Source: Tissierellales bacterium
GTDB lineage: Bacteria > Bacillota > Clostridia > Tissierellales > Tissierellaceae
DNA length: 64,000 nt
Direction of reading: 5' to 3'
NCBI GenBank assembly: GCA_030146705.1
Contig: JASLBE010000062.1
Location: 22,914 to 86,913 of the forward strand
Below are positions 54,679 to 64,000 of the stretch, in pieces. Under the pieces are notes generated by a model. It made no database searches. It saw only the letters and a program-made list of their open reading frames with translations, and was not told the DNA's origin. Each line of letters opens with the position of its first letter. Within the stretch, counting starts at the first letter, position 1. Made by a program: the position numbers and the translations under genes.

Positions 54679-54714
54679 TAGGCTAGGGTTATGACCCTGG
54701 CCTATTGTTATTTT
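54677..54714 (+). terminator. terminator overlapping the stop of the small membrane gene
   Basis: AATAGGCTAGGGT pairs with ACCCTGGCCTATT (one T-G pair) around TATG, then GTTATTTT. Confidence 0.88.
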
Positions 54715-54741
54715 AGGAATTTTCAGATATATTTAAACTAC

Positions 54742-54768
54742 TAGGTATATTAGTAGGCTTAATACCTA
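54742..54768. repeat. inverted repeat upstream of the cysteine desulfurase gene
   Basis: TAGGTAT (54742-54748) and ATACCTA (54762-54768) around 13 bases, 46 bases before the ATG. It is a possible operator. Confidence 0.5.
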
Positions 54769-54813
54769 AATAATATAAGAAAGAAAATTTATACTTTCAA
54801 AAGGAGAGGGAAA

Positions 54814-56010
54814 ATGGTTTATATTGATAATAGTGCTACAACCAAGGTGGATGAAAGGGTTATTGAAGCTATGCTACCCTACCTAAATGAATATTATGGC
54901 AATCCAGGCAGTAGGTTTTATGGGGTTTCAACTAATGCAAAAAAAGCAGTAGAAGATGCTAGAGAAAGCGTTGCCAGGCTAATAAATGCAGACCCAAGTG
55001 AGATTGTGTTTACATCTTCTGGATCAGAGGCTAATAATTTCATAATTAAGGGAGTGGCAGATTATTTAAAGAACTATGAAAAAAAGGGTAACCATTTAAT
55101 GACATCAGCTGTTGAGCATAAGTCAGCCTTAAATGTTTTTAGGTTTTTAAATGGGGAAATTTTTATGAACAAGGAAGTAGAAGGCGGAGAGGAGTCCAGG
55201 TTTAATAGGGGTTATGAACTAGATATTATAGGTGTTAACTCCTTGGGTATTTTAGAGCTTGAAGATGTGGAGGCCAAAATAAGAGATACTACTATTTTGG
55301 GAAGCTTTATGTTTGGAAACAATGAAACTGGTAACCTAAATAGGATCAAGGAGCTGGCAGAAATCTTTAAGGAAAGAGATATTTATATACATACAGATGC
55401 CACCCAGGGGGTTGGCAAGGTTGAAATTGATATGGAGAAGATTTTGGTTGATGCTATGTCTTTTTCAGCCCATAAAATATATGGACCCAAGGGAGTTGGA
55501 GCAGCCTATCTTAGGAAAAAAGATGGTAGGCAGCAAAAGTTAACAAGCCTGATCCATGGTGGGGGAGACCAGGAAAATGGTTATAGGGCTGGGACTCCTG
55601 CTGTTCACGATATAGTTGGTTTCGGTAAGGCTTGTGATTTGGCCTATGATAGCATAAAAGCTTATCCTAGGGAACTGGGAAAATTAACCTTGGCCTTTAA
55701 GGAAGTCTTATATAGGCATTTTCCAGATGTTTTTATCCTAACTGATGAAGAAAATAGTGTTCCAGGTGCCATATCCTTTGTCCTACCAAATATTAGTAAC
55801 CTAGATTTTCTTGAAAGGATATCAGAAGGTGTGGCATTTTCAGCTGGATCTGCCTGTAGTGCCACTAGTACTAGGACAGGTCTTTTAGATGAAATTGGTA
55901 GGCCTGAATACAAGGAGAATTTTTTTAGGGTAACTTTTGGAAAATTTAATACTGAAGATGATATAAAAAAGATAGATGATTACTTTGCCAGGGTTAAGGC
56001 TGGATTGTAA
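54814..56010 (+). CDS. cysteine desulfurase (NifS/IscS family)
   Basis: Takes sulfur from cysteine as a protein persulfide for Fe-S cluster or thio-tRNA synthesis. The 398-residue PLP enzyme has 'YIDNSATTKVDE' at the start, 'HTDATQGVGK' near 193-202 and the PLP Lys221 in 'SFSAHKIYGPKG'. The active-site Cys is in the short loop 'FSAGSACSATSTRTG' near 344, of NifS/IscS type rather than SufS type. AAGGAGAGG precedes the ATG. No iscU or thiI is next to it. It could serve the SufC/SufB pair at 49468-51108. Confidence 0.93.
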   Translation: MVYIDNSATTKVDERVIEAMLPYLNEYYGNPGSRFYGVSTNAKKAVEDARESVARLINADPSEIVFTSSGSEANNFIIKGVADYLKNYEKKGNHLMTSAVEHKSALNVFRFLNGEIFMNKEVEGGEESRFNRGYELDIIGVNSLGILELEDVEAKIRDTTILGSFMFGNNETGNLNRIKELAEIFKERDIYIHTDATQGVGKVEIDMEKILVDAMSFSAHKIYGPKGVGAAYLRKKDGRQQKLTSLIHGGGDQENGYRAGTPAVHDIVGFGKACDLAYDSIKAYPRELGKLTLAFKEVLYRHFPDVFILTDEENSVPGAISFVLPNISNLDFLERISEGVAFSAGSACSATSTRTGLLDEIGRPEYKENFFRVTFGKFNTEDDIKKIDDYFARVKAGL

Positions 56011-56094
56011 AAATTCAATAGGAGTTTGCATATAATATTTTATATATGATATAGGGACTAGTTCCTGGGATTTCTTAAATATCCTAGAAATTAC

Positions 56095-56183
56095 TTTAAA
56101 AATAAGTGTATTAACTATATAATATAGGGTGGAGAGCAAATTATGGGAGAGGACAAGTAGATAGGTAAATCTACTTGTTTTTT
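56095..56183 (+). other. short transcription unit with a five-codon reading frame before secA
   Basis: TTTAAA (56095-56100), 17-base spacer and TATAAT (56118-56123) form a possible promoter. Downstream GGGTGGAGAG is followed by ATGGGAGAGGACAAG and TAG (56143-56160), a five-codon frame (MGEDK). Its last codons lie in the 5' arm of a terminator, ACAAGTAGA with TCTACTTGT, then TTTTTT (56153-56183). Confidence 0.4.
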
Positions 56184-56286
56184 CGTGGAAATGAAATATT
56201 AAATATCTATGTCATTTCTTGAATAGTATATATAATAATGATAGAATAATATGAATGATTAGCAGGAATAGAAAGGTGGTTAAGGG

Positions 56287-59028
56287 ATGCCAAGTTTAAT
56301 TGAGAAAATATTTGGTACCTACAGTGAGAGAGAAATTAAGAAGATAAGTAAAACTGTAGACAAAATTGAAGAGTTGGAGAAAACGGTTAAGCCTCTTACA
56401 GATGATGAATTAAGGGGAAAAACTATAGAATTTAAAGGAAGGATTGAAAAGGGAGAAAGCCTAGATGACCTACTACCAGAGGCATTTGCAGTAGTTAGGG
56501 AATCAGCCCTTAGGGTTTTAGGCCTTAGGCACTTTAGGGTTCAATTAATAGGTGGTATTATCCTCCACCAAGGTAGGATAGCAGAGATGAAAACTGGGGA
56601 AGGAAAGACCTTGGTTGCTACCCTTCCAGCCTATTTAAATGCCTTGATGGGTAAGGGAGTCCATATTGTAACAGTAAATGACTACCTGGCTCAAAGGGAT
56701 AGGGATATTATGGGCAAGGTTTTTGAATTTTTAGGCTTGACTACGGGCTGTATAGTCCACGGCTTAAATAATGATGAAAGAAGAGAGGCCTATAATTCAG
56801 ATATTACCTATGGTACAAACAATGAGTTTGGCTTTGACTACCTAAAGGATAATATGGTTACTTATAAGGAAGAAATGGTACAAAGAGACCTTTTCTACTG
56901 TATAGTGGACGAGGTTGACAGTATTTTAATAGATGAGGCCAGGACTCCTTTGATAATTTCTGGAGCTGGAGATAAGTCAACTTCTATGTACCAAAGGGCG
57001 AGTGCCTTTGTAAGGACTCTTTCTTCAAGGGTTCTTTCTGTTGAGGAAACTAAGGTAGACCCTTTTGATTTTGATAGGGAAGTTAAGGAAGAAACAGTAG
57101 ATTATTTAATAGATGAAAAGGCTAAGTCTGTATCTTTAACCGATAAGGGGATTGCCAAGGCAGAGTCTTATTTTGGGATAGAAAACCTATCGGATTTAGA
57201 AAATATGGAAATTTCCCACCATATTAACCAGGCTCTAAAGGCTAGGAGTATTATGACAAGGGACATAGACTATGTTGTCCAAGAGGGAGAAGTTGTCATA
57301 GTAGATGAGTTTACAGGTAGGTTGATGTATGGTAGGAGGTATAGTGATGGTCTCCACCAAGCAATAGAGGCTAAAGAGGGCTTGGAGATAAAGTCTGAAT
57401 CTAAGACTCTTGCAACTATTACCTTCCAAAACTACTTTAGGATGTATAAGAAACTATCAGGTATGACTGGTACAGCTATGACGGAAGATGCTGAATTTAG
57501 GGAGATATACAATATAGATGTTGTTGAGATACCAACTAATAAACCGGTTATAAGGATAGACTACCCAGATGCTGTTTATGCTACAGAAAAGGCCAAGATA
57601 AGGGCTGTTGTAAATGAGGTTAAGGAACTACACAAGAAGGGGCAACCTATTTTAGTAGGTACTATTTCCATAGAAAAATCTGAGCTTATTTCTAGATTCC
57701 TTAAAAAAGAAGGAATTAAGCACGAGGTATTAAATGCTAAGCAGCATGATAGGGAGGCAGAAATTGTTGCTCAAGCTGGTAGGTTTGGTGCAGTTACTAT
57801 TGCAACTAATATGGCTGGTAGGGGTACAGATATTGTTCTAGGAGGTAACCCTGACTTCTTGGCCAAGCACCAACTAAAGAAAAAGGGTTTTTCTGAAGAA
57901 GTAATTGCCTATGCGGAGGGCTTTTATGATGGTGATGATGAAGATATTTTAAAGGCTAGGGAACTTTATGAAAAATATTTTGAAGAGTTTAAAGAGGTAA
58001 CAGATAAGGAAAAAGAGAAGGTTTTAGAAGCAGGTGGTCTTCATATTATTGGTACTGAAAGACATGAATCAAGAAGGATAGATAACCAGTTAAGAGGTCG
58101 TGCTGGTAGGCAGGGAGACCCTGGTTCTTCAAGATTTTATATTGGGCTTGATGATGACTTAATGAGACTTTTTGGTGGAGAAAAACTGGTTAAAATTATG
58201 TCTAGGATGGATGTTGAAGAAGATGAGGTCTTAGAGCATGGTCTTCTTACTCGTGCCATTGAAGGGGCTCAAAAGAAGGTTGAAGGAAACCATTTTGCAT
58301 CTAGAAAATATGTCTTAAAATATGATGATGTTATGAACACTCAAAGAGGCATTATCTATAAGGAAAGAAAAAAAGTTTTAGAAGGGGAGAACTTAAGGGA
58401 AGATATTTTAGCTATGGCTGAAAAGATTATAAGTTCCAGTGTAGACCAATATACTATGGGAATGCAGTATCCTGAAGAATGGGACCTACAAGGCTTAAAC
58501 ATCCATATGGTGGATATCTTTAATATGAGCGAGGACTTCCTTCCAAGCTTGGATCTTGAAAATATTACTAAGGAAGGTCTAATAGAGGCCTTGGTTCAAG
58601 AGGCTAAGGACTTGTATGAAGATAAGGAAGACCAGTTTGAAGAGGAAGAAATTAGGGAACTGGAAAGGATTGTTTTACTCCAAGTGGTTGATACTAAATG
58701 GATGGACCACATAGATGCTATGGACCAGCTTAAACAGGGTATTGGACTTAGGGCTATGGGGCAAAAAGATCCAGTTATGGCTTATCAAATGGAAGGTTTT
58801 GATATGTTTGAGGCTATGAACTATAGTATTGCAGAGGACACTATAAAACTTCTATACCATATTACAAAGCAGGCTAAGATGGAAAGAAAGAAGGTTGCCA
58901 ATCCTATAGACACTCCTGAAGCTGGGGTAAATAAACCAGTTGTTAAGACTGAACCTGAAATTAATAGGAATGACCCTTGTCCTTGTGGAAGTGGTAAGAA
59001 GTATAAACATTGTTGTGGCAGAAAGTAG
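56287..59028 (+). CDS. secA: preprotein translocase ATPase SecA
   Basis: A 913-residue motor that drives preproteins through SecYEG. DEAD-type motif I '[20 protein letters not shown]' is near 102-121, '[20 protein letters not shown]' is near 209-228, and the cross-linking domain follows. '[16 protein letters not shown]' is near 502-517 and '[20 protein letters not shown]' near 597-616. The Zn-binding SEC-C tail, '[16 protein letters not shown]', is intact. AAGGTGG lies 9 bases before the ATG. It is followed 7 bases later by prfB, the usual secA-prfB order. Confidence 0.97.
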   Translation: MPSLIEKIFGTYSEREIKKISKTVDKIEELEKTVKPLTDDELRGKTIEFKGRIEKGESLDDLLPEAFAVVRESALRVLGLRHFRVQLIGGIILHQGRIAEMKTGEGKTLVATLPAYLNALMGKGVHIVTVNDYLAQRDRDIMGKVFEFLGLTTGCIVHGLNNDERREAYNSDITYGTNNEFGFDYLKDNMVTYKEEMVQRDLFYCIVDEVDSILIDEARTPLIISGAGDKSTSMYQRASAFVRTLSSRVLSVEETKVDPFDFDREVKEETVDYLIDEKAKSVSLTDKGIAKAESYFGIENLSDLENMEISHHINQALKARSIMTRDIDYVVQEGEVVIVDEFTGRLMYGRRYSDGLHQAIEAKEGLEIKSESKTLATITFQNYFRMYKKLSGMTGTAMTEDAEFREIYNIDVVEIPTNKPVIRIDYPDAVYATEKAKIRAVVNEVKELHKKGQPILVGTISIEKSELISRFLKKEGIKHEVLNAKQHDREAEIVAQAGRFGAVTIATNMAGRGTDIVLGGNPDFLAKHQLKKKGFSEEVIAYAEGFYDGDDEDILKARELYEKYFEEFKEVTDKEKEKVLEAGGLHIIGTERHESRRIDNQLRGRAGRQGDPGSSRFYIGLDDDLMRLFGGEKLVKIMSRMDVEEDEVLEHGLLTRAIEGAQKKVEGNHFASRKYVLKYDDVMNTQRGIIYKERKKVLEGENLREDILAMAEKIISSSVDQYTMGMQYPEEWDLQGLNIHMVDIFNMSEDFLPSLDLENITKEGLIEALVQEAKDLYEDKEDQFEEEEIRELERIVLLQVVDTKWMDHIDAMDQLKQGIGLRAMGQKDPVMAYQMEGFDMFEAMNYSIAEDTIKLLYHITKQAKMERKKVANPIDTPEAGVNKPVVKTEPEINRNDPCPCGSGKKYKHCCGRK

Positions 59029-59035
59029 GGGTAGG

Positions 59036-60146
59036 ATGGATTCTATACACTTAGAAGAAGAAAAATTGACAAAATTTAGGAAAGAAGTTAAAGAGTTAGG
59101 GGTGTCTCTTTGACATCCCCAAGCTTAGAGAAAGAAAGGCTAGTCTAGACCAGGAAACTTTTAAGGAGGATTTCTGGGATGATGTTGAAAAGGCCCAGGC
59201 TACTATGCAGGAAATAACCATCTTAAGTAGGCAGATTGAAGAATATGATAAGCTACTAAATAGTATAGATGATGTAGAAATCTTTCTAGAACTTGCCTTT
59301 GAAGAAGATGATAGGGAAACTTATTTAGAAGTCTTGGCTAAGATAGATGGTTTGGAAGAAGAAATTGGTAACTTTAGGTTAAATACACTTTTATCAGGTG
59401 AATATGATAAAAATAATGCTATAATAGCCATAAACTCAGGAGCTGGCGGACTTGAGGCCCAGGACTGGGCAGGTATGCTCCTTAGGTTATATACTAGGTG
59501 GGCTGAGAGAAAGTCCTACAAGATAGAAACTCTAGATATGATACCGGCACCAGAGGGTGGGGTTAAGTCTGTTACTCTTAGGATAGTTGGACATAATGCC
59601 TATGGTTATTTGAAGGCTGAAAAGGGAGTCCATAGGTTGGTTAGGATTTCTCCTTTTGACTCAGCTGCAAAGAGGCATACGTCTTTTGCCAGCCTAGATG
59701 TATTTCCAGAATTGGAAGTTGACACTAATATTGAAATTGACCCAACAGACCTAAAAATTGATACCTATAGGTCTAGTGGGGCAGGAGGCCAGCATGTTAA
59801 TACTACGGACTCGGCAGTTAGGATTACCCATATTCCAACGGGAATAGTAGTCCAGTGTCAAAATGAGAGGAGCCAGCATAGTAATAGGGAGACTGCTATG
59901 AATATGCTTGCTTCTAAATTAATCCAGGTTAAAGAGGAAGAGCAAAAGGAAAAAATTGAGGATATCCAAGGCAAGTACTCCCAAATTGCCTGGGGTAATC
60001 AAATAAAATCTTATGTTTTCCACCCTTATTCTATGGTAAAGGACCATAGGACTAATTATGAGGTTGGTAATGTAGATAGGGTAATGGATGGAGATATAGA
60101 TGACTTCATAAGAGAATACCTAGTACAAAATGCCCATAAGAAATAG
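59036..60146 (+). CDS. prfB: peptide chain release factor 2 (programmed +1 frameshift)
   Basis: Recognises UAA and UGA. Frame one runs from ATG 59036 (25 codons, start behind GTAGG) to a UGA at 59111-59113. Translation continues by slipping +1 at CTT-TGA-C into the frame beginning GAC at 59112 and ending at 60146, giving about 369 residues. The second frame joins with 'DIPKLRERKASLDQETFKED', the usual RF2 sequence. The stop-recognition motif SPF is in 'VRISPFDSAAKRHTS' and GGQ in '[14 protein letters not shown]'. A downstream ATG at 59205 would lose the first quarter and is not a real start. It shares an operon with secA. Confidence 0.96.
59098..59114 (+). other. prfB programmed +1 frameshift site
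   Basis: AGGGG (59098-59102), TGTCT, then CTT-TGA-C (59108-59114). The slip codon CTT and in-frame UGA are standard. The AGGGG run is 5 bases from CTT, against 3 in the usual AGGGGGT-N-T-CTTTGAC arrangement, unless the following TG takes part in 16S rRNA pairing. Confidence 0.9.
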
Positions 60147-60147
60147 G

Positions 60148-60176
60148 AAAAACCCTTTCTAGTGAAAGGGTTTTTA
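60148..60176 (+). terminator. terminator after prfB
   Basis: AAAAACCCTTTC (60148-60159) pairs with GAAAGGGTTTTT (60164-60175), loop TAGT. Confidence 0.92.
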
Positions 60177-60259
60177 ATTTGGCCTAGGTCATAAATTGTA
60201 TTTCTTAGGACCATAATATATACTTGTGTTATAAGATTTGATAAAGGGTGAATTTATAT

Positions 60260-62356
60260 ATGGATATAATAAAAAAATTGATAGAAGAATTAAAGCTTAA
60301 GGAATTTCAAGTTGTAAATACAGTAAAACTTCTAGATGAGGGAAATACTGTTCCTTTTATTGCAAGATATAGGAAGGAACAGACGGGAACACTAGAGGAT
60401 ATTGTAATAAGAGATTTAAAGGATAGGCTGGATTACTTAAGGAGCCTAGAGGAAAGAAAAGATGAGGTTATAAGACTCATAGATGACCAGGGAAAACTAA
60501 CTGAAGACCTTAAGAAGGAAATTCTAGCAGGCGAAACCCTACAAAAAATAGACGACCTTTATAGGCCTTTTAGACCAAAAAGAAGGACCAGGGCAACCAT
60601 TGCCAAGGAAAAGGGCTTGGAGGACTTGGCTGGCCTTATACTTAAGGGAGACCTTACTAGGGAAGAATTTTTAGCCCAGGCTGAAAAATACTTAGATGTA
60701 GAGAAGGAAGTCTTAAATGTTGAAGATGCAATTTCTGGTGCCAAGGATATAATAGCTGAAATTATTTCAGATGATCCTAAGGTTAGGGAAAGGGTCAGGA
60801 CCTTATTTTTTAAAAATGGAATTTTAGAAAGCAAGGCTGTAAAAAAGGAAGAAAAATCAGTTTATGAAATGTATTATGACTATAGGGAGCCTATAAGAAC
60901 CATAGCCAACCATAGGGTTTTGGCAGTTAATAGGGGGGAGAAGGACAAACTTTTGAAGGTATCTTTGTCTATTCCAGACTTTAATGTAGTTGAGAGCATT
61001 CAAAAGTCATTAGTTCCTAAGGATAATAAATTAAAGGACTATTATTACCAAGCCATAGAAGATGGCTATATTAGGCTTTTGTTTCCTTCAATAGAAAGAG
61101 AAATAAGAAGTAGCCTAACAGAGAGGGCTGAAGATGATGCAATAAAAGTATTTGCCCTAAACCTAGAACCATTATTACTTCAGCCACCCCTAAGGGATAA
61201 GGTGGTTTTGGCCATAGATCCTGGTTTTAGGACAGGTTGTAAACTGGCTGTCTTAGATGAAATAGGAAACTTAAAAGACTATGGAACAATCTATCCTACT
61301 GAGCCTAGAAATGATATTGAGGGAAGTAAAAAAGTTTTAAAAAAACTTATAGATAAGTATGGTGTAGAGGTTATTTCTATTGGAAATGGAACTGCTTCTA
61401 GGGAAACAGAGGTAATAGTTGCTGATTTAATCAAGGAACTAGATAGGAAGCTTGCCTATATCATAGTTAGTGAGGCAGGGGCTTCTATATATTCTGCCTC
61501 TGACATAGCCAGGGAAGAATTTCCAGACCTGGATGTATCAATAAGGGGTGCAGTTTCTATAGGCAGGAGGCTACAAGATCCCTTGGCTGAACTAGTAAAA
61601 ATAGAGCCTAAGCATATTGGGGTTGGCCAATACCAGCACGATTTGAACCAAAAGAAACTAGATGAGTCACTAAGTGTAGTTGTGGAGGACTCTGTAAACA
61701 CAGTTGGGGTAAACCTAAATACAGCTAGTAGGTCTCTTTTGTCTTATGTGGCAGGAGTTAGTAAAAAAGTTGCAGCTAATATTTTAGACTATAGGGATGG
61801 TATAGGAAAGTTTAGTTCTAGGAAGGAGCTTTTAAAGGTCAAGGGGCTAGGACCTAAGACTTTTATCCAATGTGCTGGATTTTTAAGGATACCAGAATCA
61901 GAAAATATCTTAGACAATACTGGGGTCCATCCTGAGTCTTATAAGGTAGCAGAAAAACTTTTGAAGATGGACTATAAAAATAGGGAATTAAAAGAGATTT
62001 CAGAAGAACTAGAGGTTGGGATTCCTACCTTAAAGGATATTATAAAGGAATTGGAAAAACCAGGCAGGGACCCAAGGGATGAAAATATGAAACCTATTTT
62101 AAGGCAGGATATTTTAAAAATAGAAGACCTAAGAGAGGGTATGGTTGTCAAGGGTACTGTTAGGAATGTTGTAGACTTTGGTGCCTTTGTTGATATAGGA
62201 GTTACGGAAGATGGTTTGGTTCATATTTCACAAATGAGCAATAAGTATATTAACCATCCAAAAGAGGTTGTCCAGGTGGGAGATATTATAGATGTTAAAA
62301 TTTTAAGTATAGACCTGGATAAAAATAGGATAGGATTAAGTATGAAGGATATTTAA
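60260..62356 (+). CDS. Tex family RNA-binding transcription accessory protein
   Basis: A 698-residue multidomain protein. It has an N-terminal helical part (1-180) with 'VPFIARYRKEQTG' and 'RPFRPKRRTRATIAKEKGLEDLA', and a YqgF-like nuclease-fold domain near 310-450 (VVLAIDPGFRTGCKLAVLD). Helix-hairpin-helix segments are near 490-560 ('VAGVSKKVAANILDYRDGIGKF'), and the S1 RNA-binding domain is at 630-698 ('EGMVVKGTVRNVVDFGAFVDIG'). Tex proteins bind nucleic acid and affect transcription or stress tolerance; the exact role is unclear. ATG at 60260 is chosen because AGGGTG ends 9 bases before it; a GTG at 60248 overlaps that site. Confidence 0.92.
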   Translation: MDIIKKLIEELKLKEFQVVNTVKLLDEGNTVPFIARYRKEQTGTLEDIVIRDLKDRLDYLRSLEERKDEVIRLIDDQGKLTEDLKKEILAGETLQKIDDLYRPFRPKRRTRATIAKEKGLEDLAGLILKGDLTREEFLAQAEKYLDVEKEVLNVEDAISGAKDIIAEIISDDPKVRERVRTLFFKNGILESKAVKKEEKSVYEMYYDYREPIRTIANHRVLAVNRGEKDKLLKVSLSIPDFNVVESIQKSLVPKDNKLKDYYYQAIEDGYIRLLFPSIEREIRSSLTERAEDDAIKVFALNLEPLLLQPPLRDKVVLAIDPGFRTGCKLAVLDEIGNLKDYGTIYPTEPRNDIEGSKKVLKKLIDKYGVEVISIGNGTASRETEVIVADLIKELDRKLAYIIVSEAGASIYSASDIAREEFPDLDVSIRGAVSIGRRLQDPLAELVKIEPKHIGVGQYQHDLNQKKLDESLSVVVEDSVNTVGVNLNTASRSLLSYVAGVSKKVAANILDYRDGIGKFSSRKELLKVKGLGPKTFIQCAGFLRIPESENILDNTGVHPESYKVAEKLLKMDYKNRELKEISEELEVGIPTLKDIIKELEKPGRDPRDENMKPILRQDILKIEDLREGMVVKGTVRNVVDFGAFVDIGVTEDGLVHISQMSNKYINHPKEVVQVGDIIDVKILSIDLDKNRIGLSMKDI

Positions 62357-62357
62357 T

Positions 62358-62807
62358 ATGAAGATAGAAAAAGTTGAAAAGCTAAAAGATAGGAAGTTTT
62401 ATATAGACTTATTTTTAATTGGTGATGAAGATTTAAATATGTTAAACAAGTATATTAACTTGGGAGATATGTATATTATATTTGATAATGGCCTAAAGGG
62501 TGGGATAATTTTACTTGAAAAAAGTTGTGATACCCTGGAGATTAAAAATATCTCTGTAGGGGAAGAAGACCAGGGTAAGGGCTATGGAACAAGGCTGGTT
62601 AATTATTCTTTTAAGAAGTACAAGGGTAAGTATAGGAGGATTATTGTTGGTACAGGAGACAGTCCTCTAACCCTGCCTTTTTATAAGTCCTTAGGATTTA
62701 GGCAGTATTTTGTTGTAAAGGATTTTTTCCTTAAAAATTATAGGGAAAAGATAGTTGAAGCAGGAGTTGTTTTAAAGGATATGGTTTACTTAGAAAAGTA
62801 CCTATAG
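62358..62807 (+). CDS. GNAT family N-acetyltransferase
   Basis: A 149-residue acetyltransferase of the GCN5-related fold. The acetyl-CoA binding motif A 'ISVGEEDQGKGYGTRLVNYS' lies near residues 66-84 with Q/R-x-x-G-x-G/A spacing, and motif B 'PFYKSLGFRQYFV' near 106-118 has the conserved Tyr. The substrate is unknown. It starts one base after the Tex stop, so it is probably co-transcribed. It ends at the terminator at 62812. Confidence 0.88.
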   Translation: MKIEKVEKLKDRKFYIDLFLIGDEDLNMLNKYINLGDMYIIFDNGLKGGIILLEKSCDTLEIKNISVGEEDQGKGYGTRLVNYSFKKYKGKYRRIIVGTGDSPLTLPFYKSLGFRQYFVVKDFFLKNYREKIVEAGVVLKDMVYLEKYL

Positions 62808-62811
62808 GAGT

Positions 62812-62840
62812 AAGGGCTTACAATCTTGTAGGCCCTTTTA
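62812..62840 (+). terminator. terminator after the GNAT gene
   Basis: AAGGGCTTACA (62812-62822) pairs with TGTAGGCCCTT (62827-62837) with one T-G pair, then TTTTA. Confidence 0.88.
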
Positions 62841-62878
62841 GTTTAACTAGGAAGATATATTAAAAAAGGAGGATTAGT

Positions 62879-64000
62879 ATGCTTATAAAGAATGGAAGAA
62901 TCCATACAGTGACCAATGGAATACTTGAAAATGGAGATATAAGACTAGGGGGAGGGAAGATAAGGGAAATAGGCAAGGACCTAGTGGCTGAGAAGGGTGA
63001 AAAAATTATAGATGCAACTGGAAAAAACATATATCCAGGTTTTATAGAGGCCCATTCCCACTTGGGACTAGATGAAGATGCAATTGGTTTTGAGGGCCAG
63101 GACTATAATGAGGCTGTTGACCCTATAACTCCCCACCTAAGGAGTATTGACTCCATTAATCCAATGGATAGGACCCTTAAGGAGGCCTATGAGGGTGGGG
63201 TTACTACTGTTAATACTGGCCAAGGAAGTGCCAATGTTTTAGGGGGAAGCTTTGCAGCAATAAAGACCTATGGCAAGAGGGTAGACAAAATGATTGTAAA
63301 GTATCCTACTGGTATGAAGTGTGCATTTGGAGAAAATCCTAAGAGGGTATATGATAATCAAGAGAAGTCCCCAACAACTAGGATGGCAACGGCTGCCCTG
63401 CTTAGGGAGTATTTAATGAAGGCAAAGATCTACCTGGAAAAGAAGGACTTGGCAGAGGATGTTATGGATATGCCAGAGTATGATATTAAACTAGAGGCCC
63501 TTTTACCAGTTATAAGAAAAGAGATTCCCCTTAAGGCACACGCCCACCGTGCTGATGACATATTTACAGCCCTTAGGATAGCCAAGGAATTTGACTTAAA
63601 TATTACCCTGGACCATTGTACAGAAGGCCACCTAATAGCTGATGAATTAAAAGAGGAAGATAGGCCAGTTATAGTTGGGCCAAGTTTTGGACATAGGACT
63701 AAGTTTGAACTTAAGAATACAGACTTTAAAACTCCGAGAGTTTTAGTTGAGGCAGGTTTAAAAGTTGCTATAACAACAGACTCACCAGTTATTCCAGTCC
63801 ACCACCTACCACTTTGTGCTGCCCTTGCTGTTGGAGCAGGTTTAAGTGAAGAAGATGCTCTTAAGTGCATAACCATAAACCCAGCAGAAATTATAGGTAT
63901 TGAAGATAGGGTTGGGTCTTTGGAGCCTGGTAAGGATGGAGACCTTGTAATTATTGATGGTAATCCCTTTAGAGATGTAAACTATAAGCCATTGATGACT
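62879..64000 (+). CDS. amidohydrolase family protein, N-terminal part (runs off right edge)
   Basis: The first 374 codons of a metal-dependent hydrolase of the amidohydrolase superfamily (imidazolonepropionase-like COG1228 group). AAAGGAGG lies 7 bases before the ATG. The beta-strand-1 metal motif is 'GFIEAHSHLGLDE' (near 57-69), and 'HAHRADD' (near 220) and 'DHCTEGH' (near 245) provide further ligands. 'TTDSPVIPVHHLP' (near 300) carries the catalytic Asp. 'GSLEPGKDGDLVIIDGNPF' is the usual C-terminal beta-sandwich return. The substrate is unknown; dipeptidases, hydantoinases and imidazolonepropionases are relatives. The C-terminus is outside the window. Confidence 0.88.
   Translation, partial: MLIKNGRIHTVTNGILENGDIRLGGGKIREIGKDLVAEKGEKIIDATGKNIYPGFIEAHSHLGLDEDAIGFEGQDYNEAVDPITPHLRSIDSINPMDRTLKEAYEGGVTTVNTGQGSANVLGGSFAAIKTYGKRVDKMIVKYPTGMKCAFGENPKRVYDNQEKSPTTRMATAALLREYLMKAKIYLEKKDLAEDVMDMPEYDIKLEALLPVIRKEIPLKAHAHRADDIFTALRIAKEFDLNITLDHCTEGHLIADELKEEDRPVIVGPSFGHRTKFELKNTDFKTPRVLVEAGLKVAITTDSPVIPVHHLPLCAALAVGAGLSEEDALKCITINPAEIIGIEDRVGSLEPGKDGDLVIIDGNPFRDVNYKPLMT

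Noticed and set aside
59205..60146. ATG at 59205 as the start of prfB
   Set aside because: It would remove the first quarter of RF2. The upstream frame with CTT-TGA-C joins in phase and encodes the missing family residues, so the frameshifted gene at 59036 is correct.

Overview
The window reads as a continuous chromosomal stretch of a low-GC, Gram-positive-type anaerobic fermenter of the Clostridia/Tissierellia kind (a Peptoniphilaceae-like amino-acid fermenter is my best guess). The support is indirect. There are two key enzymes of lysine fermentation (kal, kce), a butyrate/acetoacetate CoA-transferase with thiolase, carbamate kinase, hybrid cluster protein, an ATP synthase whose c subunit carries a Na+-type ligand set, and a two-gene SufC/SufB-type Fe-S scaffold. 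Arginine is mostly AGG in ordinary genes but AGA in the fermentation genes. No rRNA, tRNA, CRISPR array, prophage or insertion sequence is visible. Gene density is high, and most transcription units end in recognisable intrinsic terminators.

Layout. 1-3743 (minus): a MacB-like ABC exporter operon with a large CARDB-like membrane-anchored protein between ATPase and permease. 4022-6476: kal-kce, a structured leader RNA with a terminator/antiterminator arrangement, then carbamate kinase. 6688-10632: fba, transaldolase-like, glpX and rho. 10734-16450: rpmE, yqhQ, prmC, two half-size chromate-transporter genes, prfA and an NhaC antiporter. 16566-21487: tsaC, arginine-phosphatase-like ywlE, rpiB, upp, tagO and mnaA, a mix of tRNA modification, sugar phosphate and wall polymer genes. 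21519-27262: a sigma-54-type activator, a palindrome-rich regulatory gap with a canonical -24/-12 promoter, then thiolase, CoA-transferase A and B, and a short-chain fatty acid transporter. 27509-34555: the full F-type ATP synthase operon. 34611-38596: a secreted Asp-box propeller protein, murA and mreB. 38597-41352: an unusual intergenic region with a candidate noncoding RNA, a Crp/Fnr regulator and hcp. 41436-47702 (minus): a BMP/DUF3798-type ABC uptake system and alanine racemase. 47841-51108: an unrecognised membrane protein and the SufC/SufB pair. 51157-53019 (minus): a GntR/ABC (YtrA-like) operon. 53225-64000: a copper-amine-oxidase-domain protein, a small membrane protein, cysteine desulfurase, secA, prfB (with a programmed +1 frameshift), a Tex-like protein, a GNAT enzyme and an amidohydrolase that runs off the edge.

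How the genes fit together. Kce makes acetoacetate and 3-aminobutyryl-CoA, and Kal turns the latter into crotonyl-CoA. The CoA-transferase then moves CoA from butyryl-CoA to acetoacetate and the thiolase splits acetoacetyl-CoA. The two clusters, about 18 kb apart, are therefore two parts of one catabolic scheme. The thiolase cluster appears to be under sigma-54 control by the adjacent PAS-AAA+ regulator. The Na+-type ATP synthase and NhaC antiporter suggest a sodium-based energy economy. The SufC/SufB pair and the cysteine desulfurase could supply Fe-S clusters, including those of Hcp, whose promoter carries a perfect Crp/Fnr-type palindrome at about -41.5.

The strongest candidates for undescribed biology are the carbamate-kinase leader RNA (5363-5515), the structured transcript at 38740-38887, and the palindrome array between the sigma-54 activator and its promoter (22907-23023).
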